A DNA stretch of 64,000 nt from Pseudomonas sp. PDM05 (GCF_014851685.1 NZ_JACVAC010000011.1:1-64000), one strand, 5' to 3'; numbered from the stretch's first letter, positions 34,072 through 43,096 are shown. Numbers and translations are program-made. The notes: generated by a model not told the origin, from the letters alone.

Positions 34072-34871
34072 AAGCGCAACGTGGCGCCGGTGGTCAACCA
34101 TTGGTCGCGCTCACCGATCAGGCTGCGCCCGACCACCAGGTCCACATCAAGCAACTCGCCGAGGTGCACGCGCGGCCCGGCCTGCCAAGCCTGATCGCCG
34201 CCTTGCTGACCGTAGCGTTCGGCGATCAGCGTCAGCCACTGCGCCGTCTGGTACTCCACCCCCGTGCCCCAGGTCAGGCGGTGGTTTTGCTTACCGTCGT
34301 CGTAGGCATGCGTCCAGCCCGCGTTGAGGTTCAGGCGCAGCGCCTGCACGGGTTGCCAGGTCAGCGGCACGTTCAGGTCCGCGCCATCAAACGCGTGCCG
34401 ACGGTCAAGGGCGAGGTGCGCCCCGGCCGATACGGCGATCTGCACGCTACTGCGCGACAGCACCTGCGCCTTGAGCTGCGGGTTGGCCTGAGTTTCACCG
34501 TCGGCCCGTGACAGCGCCGTGCCCCACTGCACTGACGGCAAGCCGCTGAAGGTGCAGGCGGGCGATAGGGTTTCACTGTGCGTGCTGCCGTCGTGGCGGT
34601 TGGCAGTGAACCAGGCGTCGACGTTGCATTCCCCCGGCGCATTGATCGCGCCATCGTCGACGACATAAGCCCCGCCGGCGGCATGGGCCTTGGACAGCAG
34701 CGCAATGATCAGCAGCAAGGCCAGGGTCAAACCGATGAAAATCAGGTTGCGTTGAAGCGCGCGGCGCTTTGCGGGCGGCAACAGCAACAAGCTGTGACGC
34801 ACGTCGCGAGCATGACGCGCGCGGTATTTGGCGAAGCCGTCCCGGCGCTTCGGGGTGTGTTTGTTGTGCAT
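34068..34871 (-). CDS. Membrane-anchored protein with beta-strand-rich exported domain
   Basis: 267 residues: a basic N-terminus, one membrane span (NLIFIGLTLALLLIIALLSKAHA, about 42-64) that could act as a late signal sequence, and about 200 residues rich in alternating hydrophobic positions, ending in WLTTGATLRF, a C-terminal aromatic residue typical of outer-membrane beta barrels. GGGAGG precedes ATG 34871. A porin-like or outer-membrane role is possible; no family was recognised with certainty. Confidence 0.6.
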   Translation of the reverse strand: MHNKHTPKRRDGFAKYRARHARDVRHSLLLLPPAKRRALQRNLIFIGLTLALLLIIALLSKAHAAGGAYVVDDGAINAPGECNVDAWFTANRHDGSTHSETLSPACTFSGLPSVQWGTALSRADGETQANPQLKAQVLSRSSVQIAVSAGAHLALDRRHAFDGADLNVPLTWQPVQALRLNLNAGWTHAYDDGKQNHRLTWGTGVEYQTAQWLTLIAERYGQQGGDQAWQAGPRVHLGELLDVDLVVGRSLIGERDQWLTTGATLRF

Positions 34872-34889
34872 GATGCACCTCCCTTGAAT

Positions 34890-35237
34890 TCAGCTTTCTA
34901 CGGTCAGCACCGAAATGCCGCTGGCTTTGGCCTGGCACACCAGCTCCGAGGTGTCGTCACCACCCGGCAGGGCGATGACCACGTTGGGGCGGCTGTCGGT
35001 CAGCATGAAATGGTTGCGCTGGCGTTCCGCCTGCTTGCCGTGGCGCTGCCAGTTGGGCGGGTAGCGCACCACGTCGATGCCGAGTTCGCGCGCCCATTCC
35101 TCGACGTCACTGCCAAGGAATTGGTTGCCGCCGTGGATCAATACCTGCACCGGGTACAGGCGGTGGTAAGCGTCCAGCACTTGGCGGGACTTTCGGGTGT
35201 CGGCGTAATGACGACCTGCACAGATCAACACGCGCAT
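34890..35237 (-). CDS. DUF2493 / SLOG-type nucleotide-binding protein (YspA-like)
   Basis: 115 residues. MRVLICAGRHYADTRKS and VLIHGGNQFLGSDVEEWARELGI are the Rossmann-like motifs of the YspA/SLOG family; NVVIALPGGDDTSELVCQAK gives the PGG loop. It is expected to bind a nucleotide or nucleotide-derived ligand. ATG 35237 is chosen over one seven codons upstream (35258) from family alignment. It lies downstream of mgtA on the same strand. Confidence 0.75.
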   Translation of the reverse strand: MRVLICAGRHYADTRKSRQVLDAYHRLYPVQVLIHGGNQFLGSDVEEWARELGIDVVRYPPNWQRHGKQAERQRNHFMLTDSRPNVVIALPGGDDTSELVCQAKASGISVLTVES

Positions 35238-35298
35238 ATTCGAATCCTTGTGATGCACGGTGACGGCCGGGCGACCGCCACCGTTTGAACGGCGGGGA

Positions 35299-38013
35299 TC
35301 AGTACCACTGCTTGAAGCGGCGGATGTAGATCGTTTTCATCAGTTGGGCCACACAGCAGTAGCTGAGCAGGGTGCCCACCAGCCATGGGAAGTACGCCAG
35401 CGGCAGCGGTTGCAGGCCGACCAGGGTGCCCAGGGGCGAGAACGGTACGTAGATCCCCAGCGCGATCACCACGCAGGTCATCATCAACACCGGCCAGGCG
35501 GCGGTGCTTTGGAAGAACGGGATCTTGCGGGTGCGCAACATGTGCACCACCAGGGTTTGCGAGAGCAGGCCCTCGATAAACCAGCCGGACTGGAACAGGG
35601 TCTGCATTTCCACGCTGTTGGCGCTGAACACGTACCACATCAGGGCAAAGGTGGTGATGTCGAAGATCGACGAGGTCGGCCCGATCCAGATCATGAAGCG
35701 GCCGATGTTTTTCGCATCCCACTTGCGTGGCTTGGCCAGGTATTCCTTGTCCATCTTGTCCCACGGCAGGGCCAACTGGGAGATGTCGTACATCAGGTTT
35801 TGCAGGAGCAAATGGATCGCCAACATTGGCATGAACGGGATAAATGCACTGGCCACCAGTACCGAGAACACGTTGCCGAAGTTGGAGCTGGCGGTCATGT
35901 TCAGGTACTTCATGATGTTGCCGAAGGTTTCGCGGCCCTTGAGCACGCCTTCTTCGAGCACCATCAGGCTCTTTTCCAACAGGATGATGTCGGCTGATTC
36001 CTTGGCGATGTCGGTACCGCTGTCCACCGAGATACCCACGTCGGCGTCGCGCAGTGCCGGTGCATCGTTGATGCCGTCACCGAGGAAACCCACGGTATGG
36101 CCGTTGGCTTGCAGGGCCTTGAGCACACGGGATTTTTGCAGCGGGGTCAGCTTGGCAAACACCGTGCGTTCTTCGACGCGGCGCAACAGGGTGGCGTCGT
36201 CCATCGCTTCGATTTCCGCGCCGAGCAGCGGCTGGCCAGGTTCAAGGCCGACCTGACGACAGATCTTGCTGGTGACCACGGCGTTGTCGCCGGTCAGCAC
36301 TTTTACCGCTACGCCGATTTGTTGCAGCGCGGCAATTGCCGGGCCGGCGGTTTCCTTTGGTGGGTCAAGGAAGGTCAGGAAGCCCTGGATCACCAGGTTG
36401 CGCTCATCGGCGGTGGTGTATTGCTGGCGGGCCAACGCCTTGGGAATATTGCGCGTGGCCACCACCAATACGCGGAAGCCGTCTTCGTTGTAGTCGTTGG
36501 CCAGCGCCAGCAATTCGGTGCGGCGGCGCTCATCCAGCGGTATGGCGTCACCGCCCTCCATGACGTGGGTGGAAATGCTCAACATCTCCTCAACCGCGCC
36601 CTTGCACACCAGCAACTGATCATCGGCGGCGTCCTTGACCACAATGGACAGGCGACGGCGCACAAAATCGAACGGCAATTCATCGACCTTGCTGTAGGCA
36701 AACGGCACCTGAAACTTCGGGTTCTGCTCCGAGAACTGCACGACGGCCTGATCCATCAGGTTTTTCATGCCGCTTTGGTGATGGCTGTTGAGCCACGCCA
36801 GGGACAGCACCGCATCATCACGTTGGCCGAAGGCGTTGACGTGGTGTTCGAGGATGATCTTGTCCTGGGTCAGGGTGCCGGTCTTGTCAGTGCACAGCAC
36901 GTCCATCGACCCGAAGTTCTGGATCGCGTTGAGGCGCTTGACCACCACCTTGCGCTTGGCCATCGCCGTGGCGCCTTTGGCCAGGTTGGCGCTGACGATC
37001 ATCGGCAGCATTTCCGGGGTCAGGCCCACGGCAACCGCCAGGGCGAACAGGAACGCATCGCCCCAGTCACCCTTGGAGAGGCCGTTGAGCAGGAACACGA
37101 TCGGCACCATCACCAGCATGAAGCGGATCAGCAGCCAACTGACGCTGTTGACCCCACGGTCGAACGCGGTCTGCACCCGTGAGCCCACAATCGCCTTGGC
37201 CAGGGAGCCAAAGTACGTGCGCGAGCCGGTGGCGACCACCACGGCGGTGGCGCGACCGCTGACCACGTTGGTGCCCATGAAGCAGATGTTCGGCAGGTCC
37301 AGCAGGTTGCCTTGGTCGGCGGCCAGGGGCGCGGCGGACTTTTGTGTGACGTCGCCGAGGGTGTCGTATTTTTCCACCGGCAAGGCTTCGCCGGTGAGGA
37401 CCGCCTGGCTGATAAACAAGTCGCGGGACTCGATCAGGCGGATGTCGGCCGGGATCATGTCGCCGGCCGACAGCTGCACGATGTCGCCGGCCACCAGATC
37501 GCGCATCGGCACTTCACGCAGGGTCGGTTGGGCGCCGACCTGTTCGCGGCGCAGTACGGTGGCGGTGGTGCGCACCATGGCTTTCAAGGCTTCGGCGGAT
37601 TTCGCCGAGCGGTGCTCCTGCCAGAAACGCAGCAGGCTGCTGAGCATGACCATAGTCATGATAATGATGACTTTGGTCAGGTCGACCTCTTCACCGGCTT
37701 GCAACGGCAGCCAATAGTCGGTGACGAAGCTGATGCCGCCCAGGGTCAGTAACACGTAGATGAACGGGTTGTTCAGTGCTTGCAGGAACTGGACGATGGC
37801 GTGTGGCGGCTTGTCATGGGCCACTTCGTTGTAGCCCTCGCGTTGCAGGCGCGCTTGGGCATCCAGTTCGGTCAGGCCATCCCGGGTGGCGCGTACGTTG
37901 GCGAGTGTGGCCGACAGACCGTTGTGGGCTTCGCGGGCGGCGCGCATCGACAGTCTGGTGTCGGCGTCGCTGGTTTTTTTGTTGTGCAGTGGCGTGTTTT
38001 TTACGGCGCTCAT
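35299..38013 (-). CDS. mgtA: Mg2+-importing P-type ATPase
   Basis: 904-residue type IIIB P-type ATPase of the inner membrane, importing Mg2+ at low external concentration. It has an N-terminal cation-ATPase segment, the TGEALPVEKYD actuator loop, the phosphorylation motif DKTGTLTQDK with the catalytic Asp, KGAVEEML in the nucleotide domain, GDGINDAPALRDADVGISVD in the hinge and a C-terminal group of membrane spans with PWDKMDKEYL. ATG 38013 follows AGGAG; the frame extends upstream without similarity. The leader region (38014-38236) is about 220 bases long, as often seen for Mg2+-controlled mgtA genes. Confidence 0.93.
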   Translation of the reverse strand: MSAVKNTPLHNKKTSDADTRLSMRAAREAHNGLSATLANVRATRDGLTELDAQARLQREGYNEVAHDKPPHAIVQFLQALNNPFIYVLLTLGGISFVTDYWLPLQAGEEVDLTKVIIIMTMVMLSSLLRFWQEHRSAKSAEALKAMVRTTATVLRREQVGAQPTLREVPMRDLVAGDIVQLSAGDMIPADIRLIESRDLFISQAVLTGEALPVEKYDTLGDVTQKSAAPLAADQGNLLDLPNICFMGTNVVSGRATAVVVATGSRTYFGSLAKAIVGSRVQTAFDRGVNSVSWLLIRFMLVMVPIVFLLNGLSKGDWGDAFLFALAVAVGLTPEMLPMIVSANLAKGATAMAKRKVVVKRLNAIQNFGSMDVLCTDKTGTLTQDKIILEHHVNAFGQRDDAVLSLAWLNSHHQSGMKNLMDQAVVQFSEQNPKFQVPFAYSKVDELPFDFVRRRLSIVVKDAADDQLLVCKGAVEEMLSISTHVMEGGDAIPLDERRRTELLALANDYNEDGFRVLVVATRNIPKALARQQYTTADERNLVIQGFLTFLDPPKETAGPAIAALQQIGVAVKVLTGDNAVVTSKICRQVGLEPGQPLLGAEIEAMDDATLLRRVEERTVFAKLTPLQKSRVLKALQANGHTVGFLGDGINDAPALRDADVGISVDSGTDIAKESADIILLEKSLMVLEEGVLKGRETFGNIMKYLNMTASSNFGNVFSVLVASAFIPFMPMLAIHLLLQNLMYDISQLALPWDKMDKEYLAKPRKWDAKNIGRFMIWIGPTSSIFDITTFALMWYVFSANSVEMQTLFQSGWFIEGLLSQTLVVHMLRTRKIPFFQSTAAWPVLMMTCVVIALGIYVPFSPLGTLVGLQPLPLAYFPWLVGTLLSYCCVAQLMKTIYIRRFKQWY

Positions 38014-38151
38014 TTGCTGTACTCCTGTCGCCAATTCTCGACAAAACATACCCGGTACTTACCTGCTGACAGGCGAGCGAAAGCATGCCGAGCCGCGGAC
38101 TTCGCGATCGGTTTAAATAAAGTGTCTGGACAACGGTTGTTGCGGCGTTAA

Positions 38152-38190
38152 TTAATTAGCGCGCAGCGAGTTACAACTGGAATAGTTCAT
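38152..38190 (-). CDS. Very short candidate leader ORF upstream of mgtA
   Basis: A 12-codon frame (MNYSSCNSLRAN) preceded by CTGGAG six bases before its ATG at 38190, within the mgtA leader. It ends 138 bases before the mgtA start. It is too short to assess for coding bias; included because enteric mgtA is controlled by a leader peptide. Confidence 0.2.
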   Translation of the reverse strand: MNYSSCNSLRAN

Positions 38191-38236
38191 AAAGAACTCC
38201 AGGATCATAATCAGTTAGTTGCTGTTTCCAGCGGGT

Positions 38237-38509
38237 TTAAGCGGCGCGTGCGCTCACGTAAAGACCCAGGCTGGAAACCTTCGGTCTCTGTGGATCTTGA
38301 GGGTCGGCGTGATCCCAGTGCTGCACCAGTTGGCCGCTGTGTGGGCAGATACGCCAATGCGCCAGCGGATGCGCCGGACGCACTTTGGGGGAGGGTGTGG
38401 CAAAGGCCGAGCGGCCCGCGGAAAAACCGCCAGGCGTGCGGCACAGCTTGGCGCGCAGGGCTGCGGCCAAGGTGCGAACATCATGTAAAACAAAGGCTTG
38501 GAAGGTCAT
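38237..38509 (-). CDS. Conserved-looking small protein of unknown function
   Basis: 90 residues, basic, with WRICPHSGQLVQHWD in the middle, a pattern I associate with short uncharacterised Pseudomonas proteins. CCGAGG lies six bases before ATG 38509. No membrane span or signal peptide. Overlapping frames exist on both strands here, so the call rests on the start context and composition. It lies upstream of mgtA on the same strand and may be co-transcribed. Confidence 0.5.
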   Translation of the reverse strand: MTFQAFVLHDVRTLAAALRAKLCRTPGGFSAGRSAFATPSPKVRPAHPLAHWRICPHSGQLVQHWDHADPQDPQRPKVSSLGLYVSARAA

Positions 38510-38693
38510 AACACACCTCGGGACCGGACGGGCGACCGGCGAGGCAGTTACGGTGGAGCATCGAGCTCTAGCGCAGCTTACCGGACCGGGGAGGCGAGTC
38601 CTGTCATATTCTGGGTTTGGCGCCCGATGCCCGCAAACGCGGTGCTCGGACAGCGACTAGATACTGTGTCCATTGGCTTCTTTTGTGAGGTTT

Positions 38694-38721
38694 AAAAAAG
38701 GCCCCAGTTGCGGGCAGGGGC
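38694..38721 (-). terminator. Terminator of the arsRBC-lysE transcript
   Basis: On the minus strand, GCCCC-TGCCCGCAACT-GGGGC-CTTTTTT: a GC stem followed by a T tract, about 105 bases past the LysE stop. The rest of 38510-38827 holds no gene that I can support; a weak GGTTTA-type half-site lies near 38688. Confidence 0.65.
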
Positions 38722-38827
38722 AATCTACTCAGGCAGTTACAAAATGTCAACGCATGATTAATTAAAATGCCCGGCGTTCAGAGTTCATTCAGACAAGAGG
38801 CACTTGGAAGTTAGTCGATATATAACT

Positions 38828-39439
38828 TCAAATGCCTTGTGCCGCGAGAATGGCCAAGTAGATCAACACCACGCCACAGGCGCCATAACTGACGCGTTGC
38901 CAAGTGGGCGATGCATTCTGGCGCAGCAGGTTCACCAGTGCGGCAATCAGGAAACACGACAGCACTGAAGCCAGCATGAAGCCGGCAAAGAACATCAACG
39001 TCTGCCCGTGGCTCGGCGTCGCGCCGACAATGCCCGACAGCGCACTGCCCAAGGCGCCCCAATAGACGATGTTTTTCGGGTTGGCCAAGGAAATCGTCGC
39101 GCCGACGGCCAGTGCATTTTTCGCCGAACTGGCTGGCGCGCTGTCGGCGTCCGGCAAATTCCAGGCGTCGAGCAGGCTGCGCACGCCGAGCCAGGCCAGG
39201 TACAGCGCACAGGCCACGGTCAGCGGCACGCGCACGGCGTCATGCTGGATCAGCAGTGCAATCCCCGTAAGGCCAATCACCGCCCATACCGCGTCGCCCA
39301 CCAGCGATCCGATTTGTACCAGCAGCGCCGGGGTAAAACCTTGGAGCAAGCCACGACGCAGGGTCTCCGCCAGCACGGCACCGGGAGATAGGCAAAACAC
39401 AAAACCAAAAACCAGCGCGTAAAAGAAGATCGTCAGCAT
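38828..39439 (-). CDS. LysE/RhtB-family exporter
   Basis: 203 residues, about six membrane spans, starting FFYALVFGFVFCLSPGAVLAETLRRGL, the LysE family N-terminus with the conserved proline-glycine; NPKNIVYWGALGSAL is the second family motif. Members export amino acids such as lysine, threonine or homoserine lactones. It follows arsC by 48 bases on the same strand and may belong to the arsenic operon transcript, though a direct role in arsenic resistance is not indicated. Confidence 0.85.
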   Translation of the reverse strand: MLTIFFYALVFGFVFCLSPGAVLAETLRRGLLQGFTPALLVQIGSLVGDAVWAVIGLTGIALLIQHDAVRVPLTVACALYLAWLGVRSLLDAWNLPDADSAPASSAKNALAVGATISLANPKNIVYWGALGSALSGIVGATPSHGQTLMFFAGFMLASVLSCFLIAALVNLLRQNASPTWQRVSYGACGVVLIYLAILAAQGI

Positions 39440-39487
39440 GCCCGCGTCCTTTCAGGAAAGTGCGGGAGCATACGCTGCAGATTTCCG

Positions 39488-39958
39488 TTACAGCAATCCA
39501 ATGCGCTCAAGTTCCGCCTTCAATTCGGCCGCGCCGAGGCGCGCAAAGGGCAGGGCAAAAAACGCCCGGCAGCGGCACTCGATGGTTTCCAGCGTGGCCT
39601 GGAAAGCGGCATTGAGCATGGCTTCGTCGCCTTGCACATCCGAAGGGTCTTCAAGCCCCCAGTGGGCCTTGAGTGCTGGCCCGAAATACACCGGGCAGGC
39701 TTCACCGGCGGCCTTGTCGCAGACGGTGATCACCAGATCCGGCGGGCAGCCTTCAAACGCGTCATTGCCTTTACTGTACAGACCCGCGGTGCGGATGCCG
39801 GCGGCTTCCAGCGTGCTCAAGCTGCGCGGGAGCACCTGGCCCTTGGGGAAGCTGCCTGAACTGATGGCCTCGAAACCCTGCGGCGCCAAGTGGTTGAACA
39901 CGGCTTCGGACAAGATGCTGCGGCAGCTGTTGGCGGTACACATGAACAGGACTTTCAT
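39488..39958 (-). CDS. arsC: Arsenate reductase, low-molecular-weight phosphatase type
   Basis: 156 residues of the LMW-PTP/thioredoxin-linked family. The P-loop MCTANSCRS (C-x5-R) starts at C7, and further cysteines lie in DAFEGCPPDLVITVCD and GEACPVYF, suitable for the Cys relay; the C-terminal part has ECRCRAFF. It reduces arsenate to arsenite for export by ArsB. It starts one base after the arsB stop. Confidence 0.92.
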   Translation of the reverse strand: MKVLFMCTANSCRSILSEAVFNHLAPQGFEAISSGSFPKGQVLPRSLSTLEAAGIRTAGLYSKGNDAFEGCPPDLVITVCDKAAGEACPVYFGPALKAHWGLEDPSDVQGDEAMLNAAFQATLETIECRCRAFFALPFARLGAAELKAELERIGLL

Positions 39959-39959
39959 T

Positions 39960-41243
39960 TCAGATACTCAAACGCAAGGCCAGGGCGGCAAGGGTGATCA
40001 ACAGTACCGGCAAGGTCAGCACGATGCCGACCTTGAAATAGTAGCCCCAGGTGATGGTGATGCCTTTGCGCGCGAGGATATGCAGCCACAGCAACGTGGC
40101 CAGGCTGCCAATCGGGGTGATTTTCGGACCAAGGTCGCTGCCGATCACGTTGGCGTAGATCATCGCGTCCTTGACCACGCCCACGGCATGGCTGGACTCG
40201 ATCGACAGTGCGCCGATCAACACCGTCGGCAGGTTGTTCATCGCCGAAGACAGCAACGCCGTCAGAACCCCGGTGCCCATCGCGGCGCCCCATACGCCGT
40301 AGGTGGCGAAGGTGTCGAGCCAGGTCGCGAGGTACGCGGTGAGGCCGGCGTTGCGCAAGCCGTAGACCACCAGATACATGCCCAGGGAAAAAACCACGAT
40401 CTGCCACGGGGCTTCCTTGAGCACTTTGCGTGTGGAGATCTTATGACCCTTGGCGGCAATGACCAGCAGGAGCAGGGCGCAAGCGGCAGAAATCGCGCTG
40501 ATGGGAATGCCCAGCGGCTCAAGGGCAAAACAGCCGATCAGCAGGATGCCCAACACCCACCAGCCAGCGCGGAACGTGGCGCGGTCATGAATGGCATGGG
40601 CCGGTTCTTCGAGGTCGGCCGGGTCGTAGGCCTGCGGAATATCGCGGCGGAAAAACCACAACAATACGGCCAGGGTGGCAGCGACGCTGACGAAGTTCAC
40701 CGGCACCATTACCGCTGCGTATTCGTTGAAGCCGATCTTGAAGTAATCCGCCGAGACGATATTCACCAGGTTCGACACCACCAACGGCAGGCTCGCAGTA
40801 TCGGCGATAAACCCCGCGCCCATGACAAAGGCCAGGGTCGCCGCCGGCGAGAAACGCAGCGCCAGCAGCATCGACATAACAATAGGCGTGAGGATCAGCG
40901 CCGCACCGTCATTGGCAAACAGTGCCGAGACCAGTGCGCCGAGCAGCACCATATAGGCGAACAATCGTCGCCCGCGCCCACGTCCCCAGCGCGCCACATG
41001 TAACGCGGTCCAGGCGAAGAAGCCGGCCTCGTCGAGCAGCAGGCTGATGATGATCAGGGCGACAAACGTGCCGGTGGCGTTCCAGATGATGTGCCACACC
41101 ACCGGAATATCCCCCAGGCTGATCACGCCGCAGGCAAGGGCCAGGATCGCGCCCATCGTCGCGCTCCAGCCGACCCCGAGGCCCTTGGGCTGCCAGATGA
41201 CCAATACGATGGTGAAAATAAAGATGCCAATGGCGACAAGCAT
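39960..41243 (-). CDS. arsB: Arsenite efflux permease ArsB
   Basis: 427 residues, about 11-12 membrane spans, starting LVAIGIFIFTIVLVIWQPKGLGVGWSA, a hallmark of ArsB. ALFANDGAALILTPIV and SAMNNLPTVLIGALSI are the paired substrate-loop motifs of the ArsB/NhaD superfamily. It pumps arsenite (or antimonite) out, driven by the membrane potential. ATG 41243 is chosen from family alignment; the frame opens upstream at 41306. It lies 19 bases after arsR. Confidence 0.93.
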   Translation of the reverse strand: MLVAIGIFIFTIVLVIWQPKGLGVGWSATMGAILALACGVISLGDIPVVWHIIWNATGTFVALIIISLLLDEAGFFAWTALHVARWGRGRGRRLFAYMVLLGALVSALFANDGAALILTPIVMSMLLALRFSPAATLAFVMGAGFIADTASLPLVVSNLVNIVSADYFKIGFNEYAAVMVPVNFVSVAATLAVLLWFFRRDIPQAYDPADLEEPAHAIHDRATFRAGWWVLGILLIGCFALEPLGIPISAISAACALLLLVIAAKGHKISTRKVLKEAPWQIVVFSLGMYLVVYGLRNAGLTAYLATWLDTFATYGVWGAAMGTGVLTALLSSAMNNLPTVLIGALSIESSHAVGVVKDAMIYANVIGSDLGPKITPIGSLATLLWLHILARKGITITWGYYFKVGIVLTLPVLLITLAALALRLSI

Positions 41244-41262
41244 GAATAAAAACTCCGATGGC

Positions 41263-41619
41263 TCAGCAGCAACTGCTGGCCCGTTGTGGTCGGTCGCCCA
41301 TTGCATCCAGACGCTCGGCGTCGGTCTGCAACCACGGCAGGTTGGCTTGCAAGGTGATCTCCAGCACTTGGGTGACCCAGGAGGGCAGTGCGGGATTGAT
41401 GCGGTAGTAGATCCATTGACCCTGGCGACGATCCAGCATCAACCCGCAACTGCGCAATTGCGCCAGGTGACGAGAAATTTTCGGCTGGCTGTCATCCAAG
41501 GCATGGATCAGTTCGCACACGCAAAGTTCGCCTTCACGCAGGATCAATAACGTCATGCGTGCGCGGGTGGCATCGGCCAGGCATTTGAACAGCGTGGGAG
41601 GGGAGATGAGCTCGGACAT
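41263..41619 (-). CDS. arsR: Arsenite-responsive repressor ArsR
   Basis: 118 residues, winged HTH with PPTLFKCLADATRARMTLLIL and SQPKISRHLAQLRSCGLML. The metalloid site ELCVCELIHAL contains C33 and C35, equivalent to E. coli ArsR C32 and C34. A terminal Cys pair (SSCC) could add to binding. It represses the arsRBC promoter; arsenite binding releases it. A strong inverted repeat lies just upstream. Confidence 0.92.
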   Translation of the reverse strand: MSELISPPTLFKCLADATRARMTLLILREGELCVCELIHALDDSQPKISRHLAQLRSCGLMLDRRQGQWIYYRINPALPSWVTQVLEITLQANLPWLQTDAERLDAMGDRPQRASSCC

Positions 41620-41634
41620 GGCCTTGGCCCTATA

Positions 41635-41668
41635 CATATGGAAATTCGAATATACGTATTTCCATATG
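41635..41668. promoter_or_regulatory. ArsR-type operator
   Basis: CATATGGAAAT-N12-ATTTCCATATG is a perfect 11-bp inverted repeat, its near end 15 bases before the arsR ATG, as expected for self-repression by an ArsR/SmtB protein. The core matches the usual ATA/ATT-rich ars operator pattern. Confidence 0.75.
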
Positions 41669-41795
41669 TGTCGGTCAAATCCGGTTACGATTGATATGGA
41701 TCAACGCTCCTCAAATCAGCCACAAGTGTTTGAAATTAAAATGAAACACGAATGTCCTAAAGTGCCTGCCCATTGCTGATGAAGGAAGCCCCCGC

Positions 41796-42011
41796 GTGAC
41801 CCGTGCCACTCGCAACCTGCGCAAGACCCTCGATTCCGTCGCGGAAAATAACGAAACCGCGGCGTTCGACCTGATGCGCGCCGTCGAAAAACTCGGCGAT
41901 GAAGTGCTGCGCCAGCGCTTGCTCAATACTATTCATCGCTTGAATCAAGACGCCCACGAGTTGCGCGAAGCGCGGGACTCGGTGGAACAGGTGTCTGTGC
42001 GGCTCGCCTGA
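41796..42011 (+). CDS. Small helical protein of unknown function
   Basis: 71 residues, mainly one long amphipathic helix (ETAAFDLMRAVEKLGDEVLRQRLLNTIHRLNQDAHELREARD), possibly a coiled coil. GTG 41796 has AAGGAAG seven bases upstream. Lacks signal or membrane segments. It lies between the divergent ars promoter and azlC. No family recognised. Confidence 0.55.
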   Translation: MTRATRNLRKTLDSVAENNETAAFDLMRAVEKLGDEVLRQRLLNTIHRLNQDAHELREARDSVEQVSVRLA

Positions 42012-42082
42012 GCAAGATCGTTCAAGACAAGCCCCTTGTTGCGCTGGCATGCTTGTCGACTGTCTGTCGATGAGCTGTTTCC

Positions 42083-42778
42083 ATGCCTACCGCCTTGCCT
42101 CATTACGCCTTCGCACGCGGCGCAATCGCCGTCATTCCATTGTCCCTGGCCTGTGCGCCGTGGGGGCTGCTGGCCGGCTCCATGGCCATCGATGCGCAAT
42201 TCACCCCGCTGGAAGCTCAAGGGTTGTCGGCCATCGTGTTCGCCGGTGCCGCGCAGTTGGTGGCCATTGGCATGGTCAAGAGCGGCGCGAGCCTGATTTC
42301 CATCCTGCTGACCACTGTGCTGCTGACCTCCCAGCATCTGCTCTATGGCATGCACATGCGTCCCACGCTGTCGGCGCTCAACACGCGCTGGCGCATGAGC
42401 CTGGGCTTTTTGCTCACCGACGAATTCTTCGCCCTGGTCAGCCACTATGATCGCGACACCTTCAACCGCTGGTACGCACTGGGGGTCGGCCTGACGTTCT
42501 ACATCGTCTGGAATCTGTTCACCCTGGCCGGCATCGTGCTTGGCAAGAGCATTCCCGGCCTGGATCAACTGGGCCTGGAGTTTTCCATCGCCGCCACCTT
42601 TATCGCGCTGATCACCCCGGTGGTGCGCGATGTGCCGACCGTGGTCTGCGTGGCCGTGGCGTTGCTGTTTTCGGTCTGGCTGAGCTTCCTGCACTGGGAG
42701 TCGGCGGTGGTGGTCTCTGGTGTACTGGGGATGAGCGCAGGCTATGCGTGCAAGCGATTGGGGGTAGGGCAGCAATGA
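42083..42778 (+). CDS. azlC: AzlC-family branched-chain amino-acid exporter subunit
   Basis: 231 residues with several membrane spans, with FARGAIAVIPLSLACAPWGLLAG and GAAQLVAIGMVKSGAS near the start and LLTDEFFALVSHYD in the middle, as in AzlC/YgaZ. It forms a two-subunit exporter for branched-chain amino acids with AzlD. The stop overlaps the azlD start (ATGA). Confidence 0.9.
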   Translation: MPTALPHYAFARGAIAVIPLSLACAPWGLLAGSMAIDAQFTPLEAQGLSAIVFAGAAQLVAIGMVKSGASLISILLTTVLLTSQHLLYGMHMRPTLSALNTRWRMSLGFLLTDEFFALVSHYDRDTFNRWYALGVGLTFYIVWNLFTLAGIVLGKSIPGLDQLGLEFSIAATFIALITPVVRDVPTVVCVAVALLFSVWLSFLHWESAVVVSGVLGMSAGYACKRLGVGQQ

Positions 42779-43086
42779 TCTTCATCATGATTGTGGCGAT
42801 GGGCCTGGCAGTATTTCTCAACCGCTATCTGTTTATCGAGCCGCGCCTGCCGGTGCGCCTCAACCGTGGCGCGCGGGAGTTTCTTGGGTTTGCGGTGCCG
42901 GGCATGCTCACGGCGATCTGCGGGCCGATCATTTTTCTCGCCGACCACCAACTCAACCTGAGCCCGGCCAACCCGTACTTGCTCGCGGGCATCAGCGCGG
43001 TGGCGTTGATGTACTGGACGCGCAACGTGTTGCTCACTGTGCTGCTGAGCATGGCGTTGTTCTATCTGTTGCGCTGGCTGCTCTGA
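42775..43086 (+). CDS. azlD: AzlD-family branched-chain amino-acid exporter subunit
   Basis: 103 residues, four membrane spans, with FLNRYLFIEPRLPVRLNRGAREFLGFAVPGMLTAIC, typical of AzlD/YgaH. ATG 42775 sits in the ATGA overlap with azlC. An upstream in-frame start was rejected because it would place the protein inside azlC. Confidence 0.9.
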   Translation: MIFIMIVAMGLAVFLNRYLFIEPRLPVRLNRGAREFLGFAVPGMLTAICGPIIFLADHQLNLSPANPYLLAGISAVALMYWTRNVLLTVLLSMALFYLLRWLL

Positions 43087-43096
43087 CCTCCAGGCG

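Noticed and set aside
33475..34101. 208-residue minus-strand frame opposite the DUF533 gene
   Set aside because: Antisense shadow; the DUF533 gene has a proper start, family motifs and typical composition.
38219..38660. Several overlapping plus-strand frames in the region upstream of mgtA
   Set aside because: They overlap each other and the better-supported minus-strand gene at 38237-38509; they lack ribosome sites and family features.
38108..38700. PhoP boxes (GGTTTA repeats) near 38110 and 38688
   Set aside because: Only single half-sites are present, without a second one at the required spacing.
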